Shown: positions 7,014-15,316, numbered from the stretch's first letter. The stretch is 64,000 bases of DNA from Pseudarcicella hirudinis (GCF_900115665.1 NZ_FOXH01000001.1:615777-679776), one strand, 5' to 3'. The notes: generated from the sequence alone by a model not told the origin. Made by a program: numbers and translations.

Positions 7014-9050
7014 ATGACTCTGACCAAGACTCAACAATTTGTTCAGGATGCTGTTAAGCCATCAAATTTCAATGGTCTGATTAAACAGGGTACGATTGCT
7101 CAATTGCGTAGTATGTCCCCTGTTTCATCAGATTTGTCTGTTCTGTATGAAAGTACGGACATGGGTGGCGGAAAGTGGACTCCTGATTTTGCTGATACAA
7201 CATCGCTTGACAATACTGGAGGAATTTTAGTCTGTGCAAATGGCGTTAGACTAAAACGCCAATTTGGTGGCAGAGCGGCTAATGTTGTTTCGTATGGAGC
7301 GATAGGGGATGGCGTAGCAGATGACACAGCTGCAATTCAAAGGGCATTGGATAATCATAGAGTTGTTTTTTTTCCAAAGCCGAAGTGGCGATATAAGGTT
7401 ACGGCATCGCTTAAAATTAACAACTACACAATGGTGTATGGGGAACAATGTTTCCTTGATCAAAATACACTAAATAATCAAACGATCTTCTATTCTGGTA
7501 CAGGATATTTATTTACAACTCCTGCAAGTGATCCTGGTTCCGGTGTATGTATTCAGTTGAGAAATCTTTCGATTGAGGGTAACAATTCTACCAATGTTGC
7601 GCTGAATTCTGCTATACAGAGATTATCCGTTAAGAACTGTCTTTTCAGGCATTTTGATGCTGGAATTGACTTTACTGCATATGCAGTTAGCGACGTCGTT
7701 GAAACTGTAATTGATGAATGCTATTTTATTGAGTGCAATACAGGTATGAGAAGTTCGAGCACATCAGGCAGACACACTACCGACGGTATTCTGAAAAATT
7801 GCTTCTTTGTTAAATGTGTAACTGGGATAAATCTTGATACGGCGGCGGGGTGGCTAATCACAGGAAATCATTTCTATGGACTTGGAGTCAGCCAACAGCA
7901 TATTGTAATCTCAGGGTATTTACTTAAAATCCTCGGAAATTACATAGAGCCAGCTGATCAACGAGGGATTGTCTACAAAATGACAGAAGGGAACGGCGTT
8001 TGTAACACCATTATTGCTGACAATCAAATCATGGTAAAGTCTGGCGAAGTAGGTATTACATTGATGTCGCTTGTAGGTGAGGCTGACGGCTTAATCGTCG
8101 CTGACAACATGATTAATTCCGGCACAGGTATGACAACAGGAAGTACGGGGATTAAAGTCGAAGGGCAATACCGGGTATATGGAACATTGCTCAATAACGA
8201 CATTAATAATGTCGAGGTTGAAGTCGATACCGGAACGCTTGGAAGTATTAGGTATGCAGGGTTTTCGCATAACTATTATAAGTTTAGAGGAAGCAATGGT
8301 ATTGAACTTTCGAACGGTGTAAGGTTGAGTGAATATTTTGGAAAGCCAACACCAGCGCAACCGTATGGAAGTCAAGGGTATGTATATAATCAGGCTTCTG
8401 GGAGTGTAAGAGATATTGGCGGATGGGAATATCGGGCTGACCTTTCAACCGGATGGAAAAAAGTAGTTTCGTTAGACTCAGAAATGTTAGACAGTAGCAC
8501 TATGCCGACCACAGGCAATTTTAATGCTGGTGTAACTGTTTGGAATGATAATCCAATGCTATACACTACATATGGTGTTAATTATTCTATTCTTGGTTGG
8601 AAGCGATTAACGTCAGGTTCTAGTCATGCTTTGGGAGTCGACTGGTATGCAATTCGTTCAATTGACCCCACAGGAGTAATTGCCGTTCAAACACTTAGTG
8701 ATTTAAACGGATTAGGAAAAGAGGGTTGGTTCAAAACAACAGCAGGTCCAGCTAATGCACCTGCCGGATCGTCCCCAACAGCATTTTTTCAGGGTGTGCA
8801 ATTTCTTAGCAACGGACAGTCGGATTATATAAACCAGCTTGTTTTCGATACCAGTGGAAACGAATATAAACGAACGAAATCTGGTGGCGTATGGGGAAGT
8901 TGGTATAAGGTTTCTTCAAGACTTGAAGGTAGTACTGCTCAAAGAAATGCAATAGTTTCACCACAGGAAGGGCAAGACTATTATAATACCGAAACACATG
9001 CAAAGGAATTTTGGAACGGAACCGTTTGGAAAACGATCACTACTAATTAA
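7014..9050 (+). CDS. Beta-helix receptor-binding spike (pectate-lyase-3 superfamily)
   Basis: A 678-residue protein from ATG 7014; an upstream in-frame start at 6930 would run into the previous gene. The motif NVVSYGAIGDGVADDTAAIQRAL (written here only as a pattern: GAxGDGxxDDTxAIQ) at about residues 90-112 marks the start of the right-handed beta-helix of pectate_lyase_3 and phage tail-spike proteins. Many short Gly/Asn repeats follow to about residue 450. The C-terminal part (GWKKV, WGSWYKV, EFWNGTVWK) resembles trimeric adhesin or fibre tips. This is the strongest sign that the element is viral: it likely binds or cuts surface polysaccharide of the host. Confidence 0.8.
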   Translation: MTLTKTQQFVQDAVKPSNFNGLIKQGTIAQLRSMSPVSSDLSVLYESTDMGGGKWTPDFADTTSLDNTGGILVCANGVRLKRQFGGRAANVVSYGAIGDGVADDTAAIQRALDNHRVVFFPKPKWRYKVTASLKINNYTMVYGEQCFLDQNTLNNQTIFYSGTGYLFTTPASDPGSGVCIQLRNLSIEGNNSTNVALNSAIQRLSVKNCLFRHFDAGIDFTAYAVSDVVETVIDECYFIECNTGMRSSSTSGRHTTDGILKNCFFVKCVTGINLDTAAGWLITGNHFYGLGVSQQHIVISGYLLKILGNYIEPADQRGIVYKMTEGNGVCNTIIADNQIMVKSGEVGITLMSLVGEADGLIVADNMINSGTGMTTGSTGIKVEGQYRVYGTLLNNDINNVEVEVDTGTLGSIRYAGFSHNYYKFRGSNGIELSNGVRLSEYFGKPTPAQPYGSQGYVYNQASGSVRDIGGWEYRADLSTGWKKVVSLDSEMLDSSTMPTTGNFNAGVTVWNDNPMLYTTYGVNYSILGWKRLTSGSSHALGVDWYAIRSIDPTGVIAVQTLSDLNGLGKEGWFKTTAGPANAPAGSSPTAFFQGVQFLSNGQSDYINQLVFDTSGNEYKRTKSGGVWGSWYKVSSRLEGSTAQRNAIVSPQEGQDYYNTETHAKEFWNGTVWKTITTN

Positions 9051-9055
9051 GAATC

Positions 9056-10318
9056 ATGCTAAACCTCACATATCCTACAAAACCGATCATTTACCAAAGG
9101 AATAATTCGGGCTTTGCGCTTGTAAAATTCTCAGGATTATCTGATACTGCAGTAACTGTAAAATTTTCGGCTTTGGAAAATTCTGGAACTGATTTTTCTA
9201 TTACTCTTCCAGTAAATAATGCCGAATTTAAAGCTAATGTGAAAGTCCCTCAGGGACTCTATCAGGTTGTTGTTACCAATAAATCAGAATCGAAAAAATT
9301 GGAATACTTAGGGGTCGGTGAAGTGATCGTTTGGAGTGGACATAGTTTCGCAGATGGTTACGGCATTGGTTCGGATACCTCTCCCCTGGCATTTTTTACG
9401 GAAAATTTCTGGAAAAGAAATGATCCGGATCAGTATAAAAAACCGGAAGAGGTACAAAGGTATTTGGACAATATCAGGCAAGAAACGGCAAGGGGATTAC
9501 CTGCCAGAGTTGCAAGCCAAATGGCAGAAAAGTTGATGGTTCCAGTTCTGTTTTATCATTGTGCTTGGGGCGGAACCCGCATGATGGATTGGGCAGACGC
9601 AGCTTCAGGAATTAAAACCGGACGGGAATATGCCGGGTATAAACAAGGATATGAAGATTTAGGCTATCCCTACGCTATACTTGGAGAAGCTCTTAAGACT
9701 TTTGTACAAGAAACCGGTTGCAGGGGAGTTTTGATTATTCATGGAGATAATGACAGAGATAAGCAGTTTACTCAAAACATTTTACTTGATGGCTGGAAAA
9801 GATTGATTAACAAAATTAGAGTTGATGCAAATTTTAACTTGCCTGTTTCATTGGCACGAAGTTGTATTGATCCTAATTTCCCTGAAATCATTGCTTCTAC
9901 CAATCAGGCTATTGAGCAGCTGCCGAGTATGTATTATGGCCCTGACTTATCTCAGATGGGAGCTTCATACCGAATTTCGGACGGATTACACTTGAATGAT
10001 TTGGGGGAAATCAAAGTAGCTCAGGATTGGACAAGTATGCTGATTTCTCAGAATTTCTTCGCATCTAATCCTAAACCGACTCCAACGTTCACTGAAATCA
10101 CTAAGATTGTGCAGACGACGGCCGCTCAAATAAAGGACGAGGCGAATACTTCTGTAGCTGCAATCGTTATAGGACTTGCTTTTATTACAATTTTGGCAAT
10201 TTCTTTGATTGCTAAATTTCGTTGGTTTTTGGCATTAGTATTTACGCTGTTGGTTGCCGGAATTTCATACTTAATCGGGTTTACGAATCTGTTTGGTATT
10301 AAGAAATCCGGTTCCTGA
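9056..10318 (+). CDS. Membrane-anchored SGNH/SASA-family carbohydrate esterase
   Basis: The 420-residue protein starts 5 nt after the spike gene. SGNH blocks are visible: WSGHSFADG with Ser97, WGGTRMMDW, IHGDNDRD, and SDGLHLNDLG holding the Asp and His of the triad. An N-terminal beta domain of about 85 residues comes first, as in sialate-O-acetylesterase-type (SASA) enzymes. The C-terminus has two hydrophobic helices (about 360-382 and 386-408). Deacetylating capsule or O-antigen next to a binding spike is the likely role. A two-helix membrane anchor on such an enzyme is unusual for tailed phages. Confidence 0.75.
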   Translation: MLNLTYPTKPIIYQRNNSGFALVKFSGLSDTAVTVKFSALENSGTDFSITLPVNNAEFKANVKVPQGLYQVVVTNKSESKKLEYLGVGEVIVWSGHSFADGYGIGSDTSPLAFFTENFWKRNDPDQYKKPEEVQRYLDNIRQETARGLPARVASQMAEKLMVPVLFYHCAWGGTRMMDWADAASGIKTGREYAGYKQGYEDLGYPYAILGEALKTFVQETGCRGVLIIHGDNDRDKQFTQNILLDGWKRLINKIRVDANFNLPVSLARSCIDPNFPEIIASTNQAIEQLPSMYYGPDLSQMGASYRISDGLHLNDLGEIKVAQDWTSMLISQNFFASNPKPTPTFTEITKIVQTTAAQIKDEANTSVAAIVIGLAFITILAISLIAKFRWFLALVFTLLVAGISYLIGFTNLFGIKKSGS

Positions 10319-10931
10319 TCGTATCAAATTAAAATGCGATGCGATATCGCATCTGAATATATTTTGTTACGGCCCGGATCGACTTATTTTACGATGTCGG
10401 CCGGAATCTAAGAAAAGTTCGATCCTGGATCTTATCAGCCAAAAGTATATGAAACATTTTTTTCAAAAACCGGATGCAAGTGATTTAATCGAGATGCCAT
10501 CGTTCAACAAGTTGAGGACATTCTCTCGAATTTGTAAGGCGATTCCGAAAGCTGTTTCTGAGAGTGAAAAGTTATCTGTTAAATTTCAAGGAAAACCTCT
10601 GAAATCCACTCTGTTTTCAATCTATAAATTTTGTCGTGAAAATATAAATTACAGAGAAGATACTCCTGGAATCGAGCAAATAAGACTACCAAATCAAACT
10701 TGGTTTGATCGGAAAAAGGGTGTTGATTGTGAAGATTTCGCGATATTTTGTTCCTCAATTTTAGTCAATCTTCAGATACCTCATCGGGTATGTATGATTG
10801 ATTTTGGTGAAGGATGGCAGCATATTTTAATTATCGTCCATACAATGAGTTGTGATTTTATCTTGGACCCAGTCAACGAAAAATTCAATAAGATTAAAAG
10901 GTTTAAACGGATTAAGTATCAGTCATTTTAG
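10293..10931 (+). CDS. Transglutaminase-like cysteine protein
   Basis: The frame contains KKGVDCEDFAIFCSSIL (Cys nucleophile), EGWQHILII (His) and ILDPVNE (Asp), the Cys-His-Asp order of the transglutaminase-like fold. Upstream, FCRENINYREDTPG also fits that family. The start is unclear. TTG 10293 overlaps the esterase gene by 26 nt and keeps the array gapless. The first ATG is at 10449 and would leave a 130-nt gap containing a 16-bp palindrome. Bacterial and phage members are often peptidases. The substrate is unknown. Confidence 0.65.
   Translation: MVLRNPVPDRIKLKCDAISHLNIFCYGPDRLILRCRPESKKSSILDLISQKYMKHFFQKPDASDLIEMPSFNKLRTFSRICKAIPKAVSESEKLSVKFQGKPLKSTLFSIYKFCRENINYREDTPGIEQIRLPNQTWFDRKKGVDCEDFAIFCSSILVNLQIPHRVCMIDFGEGWQHILIIVHTMSCDFILDPVNEKFNKIKRFKRIKYQSF
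10338..10353. repeat. Perfect 16-bp palindrome
   Basis: The sequence GATGCGATATCGCATC is its own reverse complement. It lies just after the end of the esterase gene and before the first ATG of the transglutaminase-like gene. It may be an operator or other protein-binding site if that gene starts at 10449. If the gene starts at 10293 the palindrome is inside coding sequence. Confidence 0.5.
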
Positions 10932-10941
10932 CAGTAAAAAC

Positions 10942-12324
10942 ATGGAATATTACGGAATTGAAAGTTATTCAGCAACTCAGGTAAAGAAACTTGGGTTGGA
11001 TAATAAGTCTGGACTGGGTAAAATTGTTTCAACCGGAACAAAAAACTCAATATATGATATTATCACTGATCGAATTATTGAGATTATTCAAAATAATGAC
11101 AATCTCGTTTGGCGACAATCATGGACTACAAACAAAGAGGGGCAACCGAACTTTCCTATGAACTATACTTCAAAGGAAAATTATAAGGGCTTCAATGGTT
11201 ATTTTATCAAATGGCAAATGGTTGCCCTCAAACATGATTGCCCATATTTTATGACTTACAAGCAGGTTTTCGAGAAAGGTGGAAATGTAAAAAAAGGTGC
11301 CAAGGCATACACAGCATGTTTTTACACGAAAGATTTATACAGACATTTGCAGACCGGAAAGACGATTACTGCCAGTAAGTATAAGGAATTATCACATGCC
11401 GAAAAGGCGAATTACCATCAGTCATTCACTCTAAAGGTTTACAATATCTTTAACGCCAATGATATAGAAGGAGTTAAGTTTGACGATAGATGGAAGGGGG
11501 TTGCAGTATCAAAAAAGGATCAAATCACTAATTGTGAGAAAATTTATACAAAAATGCCAAACAAGCCGAAGTTGTACTTCGGTGGCGATAAGGCGTACTA
11601 TACTCCTAACTTCGATTCTGTACAAATGCCAGTAATAAAGGATTTTAATGTTCCACAGGAATATTACTCAACCCTTTTTCATGAGTTGATCCATTCAACA
11701 GGGTATTCAGAACGATTAAATCGAAAATTCGGAAAAGGAATGAGTGATCCTCAGTATGCTTTTGAGGAATTAATCGCAGAGTTAGGTGCCTCGTATCTAT
11801 GTGGGTATACTCACATAGATTATTTCACACTTAATAATTCTGCAGCATATATTAAAAGTTGGAAAAAATCAGTAATTGAAGAACTCCGGGGTAATAATAA
11901 AGCAATATTCAAAGCTGCGTCAGAGGCACAGAAGGCATCTGATTACATTCTCGGAAAATTGGACAAGGAAATCTACAGGAAATTTAAAGGGAAGATTGAA
12001 ACGCCAAAAATCGGAGATAAGTCTCGTCCTGTTCTCTCTAAAAGCTTCAAATTAAGAGAAGAGAAGGAAAAACTAAAAGGAGATATTTCAAAGCTAACGA
12101 GAAAAGTCAAGGATAATGCGAAGTTTAAAGAAAAGCTGGCTTTTGAATTAGATAAATATCTAAAATCGCTAAATGGGTTGTCCGGGTTAGATTCTGAATT
12201 AACGAGTTTGAAAGCAAAGAAAAAATTCTTGACAAATTTATTGAGAGGTGATAATGAAGACTTTAAGGTAATTGGTAGAAGGGTTGGTTTGAGTTATCGG
12301 ACGACTTCTATCAGGAAAAAGTAG
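10942..12324 (+). CDS. ArdC-type antirestriction protein: ssDNA-binding domain plus zincin metallopeptidase
   Basis: From ATG 10942 the protein has 460 residues. Residues about 35-170 match the ArdC N-terminal ssDNA-binding domain (NYTSKENYKGFNGYF, KGAKAYTACFY). The zincin domain has HELIH at 247-251 and a third zinc ligand Glu280 in FEELIAELGA. A Lys-rich coiled coil fills about 365-430. ArdC proteins protect incoming DNA from restriction and are common in conjugative elements and some phages. The C-terminal coiled coil is an addition to the usual core. It is the last plus-strand gene of the array and is followed by a strong terminator. Confidence 0.85.
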   Translation: MEYYGIESYSATQVKKLGLDNKSGLGKIVSTGTKNSIYDIITDRIIEIIQNNDNLVWRQSWTTNKEGQPNFPMNYTSKENYKGFNGYFIKWQMVALKHDCPYFMTYKQVFEKGGNVKKGAKAYTACFYTKDLYRHLQTGKTITASKYKELSHAEKANYHQSFTLKVYNIFNANDIEGVKFDDRWKGVAVSKKDQITNCEKIYTKMPNKPKLYFGGDKAYYTPNFDSVQMPVIKDFNVPQEYYSTLFHELIHSTGYSERLNRKFGKGMSDPQYAFEELIAELGASYLCGYTHIDYFTLNNSAAYIKSWKKSVIEELRGNNKAIFKAASEAQKASDYILGKLDKEIYRKFKGKIETPKIGDKSRPVLSKSFKLREEKEKLKGDISKLTRKVKDNAKFKEKLAFELDKYLKSLNGLSGLDSELTSLKAKKKFLTNLLRGDNEDFKVIGRRVGLSYRTTSIRKK

Positions 12325-12349
12325 ATAAATGATTCCTGAAACATCAAAT

Positions 12350-12384
12350 AAAAAGCAGATATTGCCTGGCAATATCTGCTTTTT
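12350..12384. terminator. Bidirectional intrinsic terminator
   Basis: A nearly perfect hairpin (AAAAAGCAGATATTGC / GCAATATCTGCTTTTT) with A and T runs on either side lies between the convergent ardC-like gene and the lipoprotein gene, so it can end both transcripts. Confidence 0.85.
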
Positions 12385-12404
12385 TGATAGTATTAGTTTG
12401 TAGC

Positions 12405-12812
12405 TTATTTCTGACTATCTGTTTTAATTAGATACCCTTTCCCTGTAACACTAGTTGTATATCCTGCATAGGAAATAAGAATCAATGGGATTACAGTACG
12501 CTTTGTGACAAATTTTGGTTGAACTATTCCATCGATTCGATGCTCTTTACAGGCCTTCAGATATGCCTGCTCCCTTCTAAATTCCTCACTCTTTCCACCA
12601 CCGAAAGGTAGAAATAAAAGCCAAACCTTTGTAAAAGATTTGCTTGTCTCAACGTTTGAAGTGATTTTGTAATCCTCTCTTTTCAAATTCGATAATTCCG
12701 TGTCATTGACCGAATTAAATCTTTGATTTTGACTGCTGGTTTTAGGCTGAACGGTGCAGGAAGAAATTGTAGCTAAGAAAGCGAATAGTACGAGTAGAAT
12801 AGGGTTCTTCAT
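12405..12812 (-). CDS. Lipoprotein of the mobile element, unknown function
   Basis: The 135-residue protein begins with a lipoprotein signal: a short basic start, a hydrophobic core and the lipobox ISSC, giving a mature N-terminal Cys at about residue 19. The rest is a small polar domain with a basic, aromatic middle and no recognised motif. It is transcribed opposite to the phage-like array and lies 37 nt downstream of the integrase gene, a typical place for cargo ('moron') genes expressed in the integrated state. A role in blocking superinfection is possible but not shown. Confidence 0.6.
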   Translation of the reverse strand: MKNPILLVLFAFLATISSCTVQPKTSSQNQRFNSVNDTELSNLKREDYKITSNVETSKSFTKVWLLFLPFGGGKSEEFRREQAYLKACKEHRIDGIVQPKFVTKRTVIPLILISYAGYTTSVTGKGYLIKTDSQK

Positions 12813-12849
12813 TTTTTTTATAAGGGTTAAATTGTTTTATATACGTAAA

Positions 12850-14109
12850 CTAAGCTAAAAAACCTTTTGTAGACAAATATTCATCTCTTAAAATAGTATG
12901 ATCAATTTCCAAATAACTCTCAAGTTCCCTGGTAGTCGTCCAACCAGCAATAACTGCAATGCTTTCACCACGTAGTTTTTTGACATTATAGGCCTCTGAA
13001 ATACCGGATGATCGTCCCATTTTTGAAGAAACATTTTTGTTAACTTTTGCCTTTGCAAATAACATTTTTAAATAACGATTGAAGTTGGTTGTGCTAAATC
13101 TGGGCATCTCCTGTAAGGACCCATATTTAAGCATTATTCGAATAGCTTTGTCAGACATTGGAATTATTTGTATCTGCCGTCCCTCTTCAATTGCCTTTTT
13201 TCTGGGTTTTATAATCCAGAAGTTGCCATTTTCATCGGTTCTTAAGTGTTTTTCATCACATAATTGCTTGAAATCACCATGATGAATGATACACTCTCTA
13301 CAGAAAATAAACACATCCAGGTATCTTTGCTCATTCCAGTTAAGTTCTAGTTTTTCGATAGCAGAAACCTCAGTTGGGCTAACTGTTTTTACTTTTTTCC
13401 TGCCTTCGTGTTTTAACTTGTAAAATATTGTAGGATTGTCTCTTGTCAACTTGCATCTTCTTGCAAAATCAACTATTGTTCGGATTAATTTTATATGTTT
13501 GGTGGCATAATTTTGCCCTCTTGATTTCCCTTCGTCATTAATATTTGACGTTAGGTATAAATCAAACTGCTCGCAAAAACGTTCATCAACTTGGTCAATC
13601 CTGATTGATAGTTTCTTTTGAAATAAAAGAAATTTGGTGAGGTTCTTGATTCTTTTGATATAAGTTTCATAAGTGGAACTCTCAATATTTCCTTTGTGCT
13701 TCAATTCCTCTTCCTTGCGAATTTTAGTTTTTTGCTCAGCAAGGTAGTCTTCGACTACTTTCAAAAGTGTTTCTTCTGATTTTGTCGTTGAAATTTTATT
13801 AAAAATAGTCTTTTCATTAATAACCAATCCATTTAGCTCAAAATCCCGTTTTTGATCCTCTATTTCCCTCCTTATCGCCCTTAGTCGCCTGTTTTTTGCT
13901 TCAAATCCTTCCCCAGATATAAGCTCCTGGTTAATTGAATCCCAGTGCAAAAAGGCAGTGGAAATTTTAGTACTTTTTTCGACTGATTTAATTCCGTCGA
14001 TCATTACATAATAGTAAATTATACCCAGACCTTTCCTTTTTTTTGATGTAGTTTGTGATTGTCGGAAATAAAATGTGATTTTCATTTGGTGTTCGATTAG
14101 GTTTTTCAT
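12850..14109 (-). CDS. Tyrosine recombinase (integrase) with atypical active site
   Basis: This 419-residue protein has the layout of Bacteroidota tyrosine recombinases: an N-terminal arm-binding region, a SAM-like core-binding domain (about 115-220) and a C-terminal catalytic domain (about 245-415). Translation may start at the second Met (14085). In the catalytic domain the nucleophile Tyr399, Trp390 at the His/Trp position and Arg366 are present. The position of the first Arg appears to be His276 (IIHHGDF), and the His of HxxR is Lys363 (KMGR). It sits beside tRNA-Lys with its start facing the tRNA, the usual arrangement for integration at a tRNA 3' end. Confidence 0.8.
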   Translation of the reverse strand: MKNLIEHQMKITFYFRQSQTTSKKRKGLGIIYYYVMIDGIKSVEKSTKISTAFLHWDSINQELISGEGFEAKNRRLRAIRREIEDQKRDFELNGLVINEKTIFNKISTTKSEETLLKVVEDYLAEQKTKIRKEEELKHKGNIESSTYETYIKRIKNLTKFLLFQKKLSIRIDQVDERFCEQFDLYLTSNINDEGKSRGQNYATKHIKLIRTIVDFARRCKLTRDNPTIFYKLKHEGRKKVKTVSPTEVSAIEKLELNWNEQRYLDVFIFCRECIIHHGDFKQLCDEKHLRTDENGNFWIIKPRKKAIEEGRQIQIIPMSDKAIRIMLKYGSLQEMPRFSTTNFNRYLKMLFAKAKVNKNVSSKMGRSSGISEAYNVKKLRGESIAVIAGWTTTRELESYLEIDHTILRDEYLSTKGFLA

Positions 14110-14231
14110 GGTGGGTTTGGTTTTATGTGTTAGACAATTTTACAGTCAAAACATGTACCAAATTTTCATTATCAGAAAAACTGTAGTTTGATAGATTATT
14201 AGTAGAAGAAATACTAAATATGGCCTGAAAG

Positions 14232-14269
14232 CATCAAATGCCGCACTTAAAGAAGTACGGCATTTGATG
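14232..14269. terminator. Long hairpin between integrase and tRNA-Lys
   Basis: CATCAAATGCCG pairs with CGGCATTTGATG over 12 bp, with a further four pairs (ACTT/AAGT) after one mismatch and a four-base loop. It lies 26 nt beyond the 3' end of the first tRNA-Lys and can end tRNA transcription. It has no long T run. It could also be part of the attachment region. Confidence 0.5.
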
Positions 14270-14294
14270 TACGTAGCTGGTAAGTTTAATTTTG

Positions 14295-14367
14295 TGATCC
14301 CGCTGGGATTCGAACCCAGGACCCATACATTAAAAGTGTATTGCTCTACCAGCTGAGCTACGGAATC
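14295..14367 (-). tRNA. tRNA-Lys (anticodon TTT), copy 1
   Basis: The minus strand folds into a full cloverleaf of 73 nt: acceptor GATTCCG/CGGGATC with one G-U pair, D-arm, anticodon loop CTTTTAA and T-arm GGTTCGAATCC, with discriminator A and no encoded CCA. Its 3' end faces the integrase, so this copy is the probable integration target or the copy restored by integration. Confidence 0.95.
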
Positions 14368-14439
14368 ATCAGACCGAAGTCTGTATATATAAAATGTTCC
14401 ATCTGGAACGAAGGGAGAATTTGCCACTGGCAATCCTCG

Positions 14440-14512
14440 TGATCCCGCTGGGATTCGAACCCAGGACCCATACATTAAAAGTGTATTGCTCTACCAGCTG
14501 AGCTACGGAATC
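14440..14512 (-). tRNA. tRNA-Lys (anticodon TTT), copy 2
   Basis: This 73-nt gene is identical in sequence to copy 1 and lies 72 bp upstream of it on the same strand, so both could be cotranscribed. The spacer shows a small hairpin (GTTCCATCTGGAAC) and no other feature. Confidence 0.95.
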
Positions 14513-14574
14513 ATTTGCAAATACGAAAGCGTTTTCCTTAATTGCGGTGCAAAACTACGACTTTATCTAAAATT

Positions 14575-15312
14575 ATGCAAGCTAGTAATCTAAAAAAAAT
14601 TATATTTTTTATCATTCTAATCGTTTTGAGCCCGCAACTCTCTAAGAGTCAGAAATATGTAAATTCATTAAAAAAAGCCGATTCTTTATTCTTACATCAA
14701 AATTTTAACGCCGCAGAACAGATTTACGAAGAAAATTTATCTAAAATTCGTTTTCCTTCAAGTAAATTATATCTGAAACTCGCCTTCATCAAAGAACAAA
14801 AAAGAGATTTTTTAAATACTTTATATTACCTCAACAAGTCATACGAGCTTAAACCGAATGATAAAATACTATCAAAACTCAACGAAATTGCTACCCAAAA
14901 CGACCTGAAAGGATACGAACTTGATGATTTCAACTTTCTGGTTTTGCTCTACAAACAGTATTCGGGCTTCCTGGTGGCAATTATGCTGGTGCTTGGAATT
15001 TATATTTTTTCTGTCCTGGTTTTCAAACAATACAAAAAACATTACATCCCACTCAGTCAGAAAATATTCCTTCTGGTTTATCTTATCGGGGTGAGTATTC
15101 TGTTAAATCTTCCTGATCGCTACCATCAGGCAATCGTCAATACAGACAGTGTTATTCTTAGAGATGCGCCTTCATCCGGTGCGCATGCGATCGAAACGAT
15201 TGACAAAGGAAATCGCCTGAGTGTGCTCGGAACTACAGACATATGGCACAGGGTTGTCTGGCACGGTAAACTAATGTACGTAAAAGAAAGCGATGTGTGG
15301 CTGGTAGAATAA
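14575..15312 (+). CDS. BatE-like TPR and SH3 membrane protein
   Basis: From ATG 14575 (a 33-nt longer start is possible) the protein has a signal peptide of about 28 residues and two TPR-like units (about 30-110). Two TM helices follow (about 135-155 and 168-185), then a C-terminal SH3-like domain (VILRDAPSSGAHAIETI, GDTDIWHRV-type strand). This signal/TPR/TM/SH3 order matches BatE-type aerotolerance operon proteins of Bacteroidota, but no bat neighbours are present here. Function at the cell envelope is inferred. Confidence 0.6.
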   Translation: MQASNLKKIIFFIILIVLSPQLSKSQKYVNSLKKADSLFLHQNFNAAEQIYEENLSKIRFPSSKLYLKLAFIKEQKRDFLNTLYYLNKSYELKPNDKILSKLNEIATQNDLKGYELDDFNFLVLLYKQYSGFLVAIMLVLGIYIFSVLVFKQYKKHYIPLSQKIFLLVYLIGVSILLNLPDRYHQAIVNTDSVILRDAPSSGAHAIETIDKGNRLSVLGTTDIWHRVVWHGKLMYVKESDVWLVE

Positions 15313-15316
15313 AAAA

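Noticed and set aside
8091-8375. Minus-strand 94-aa open frame inside the spike gene
   Set aside because: It lies wholly within a well-supported gene and has no recognisable protein features.
1-12324. Reading the element as an integrative conjugative element because of the ArdC-like gene
   Set aside because: No relaxase, coupling protein or type IV secretion genes are visible here, and the spike with carbohydrate esterase and lytic enzymes point to a virus. The unseen left part could still change this.
14146-14475. A 109-aa open frame on the minus strand across the tRNA-Lys genes
   Set aside because: It runs through both tRNA genes and repeats the same translated tRNA sequence. It is a by-product of the duplicated tRNAs.
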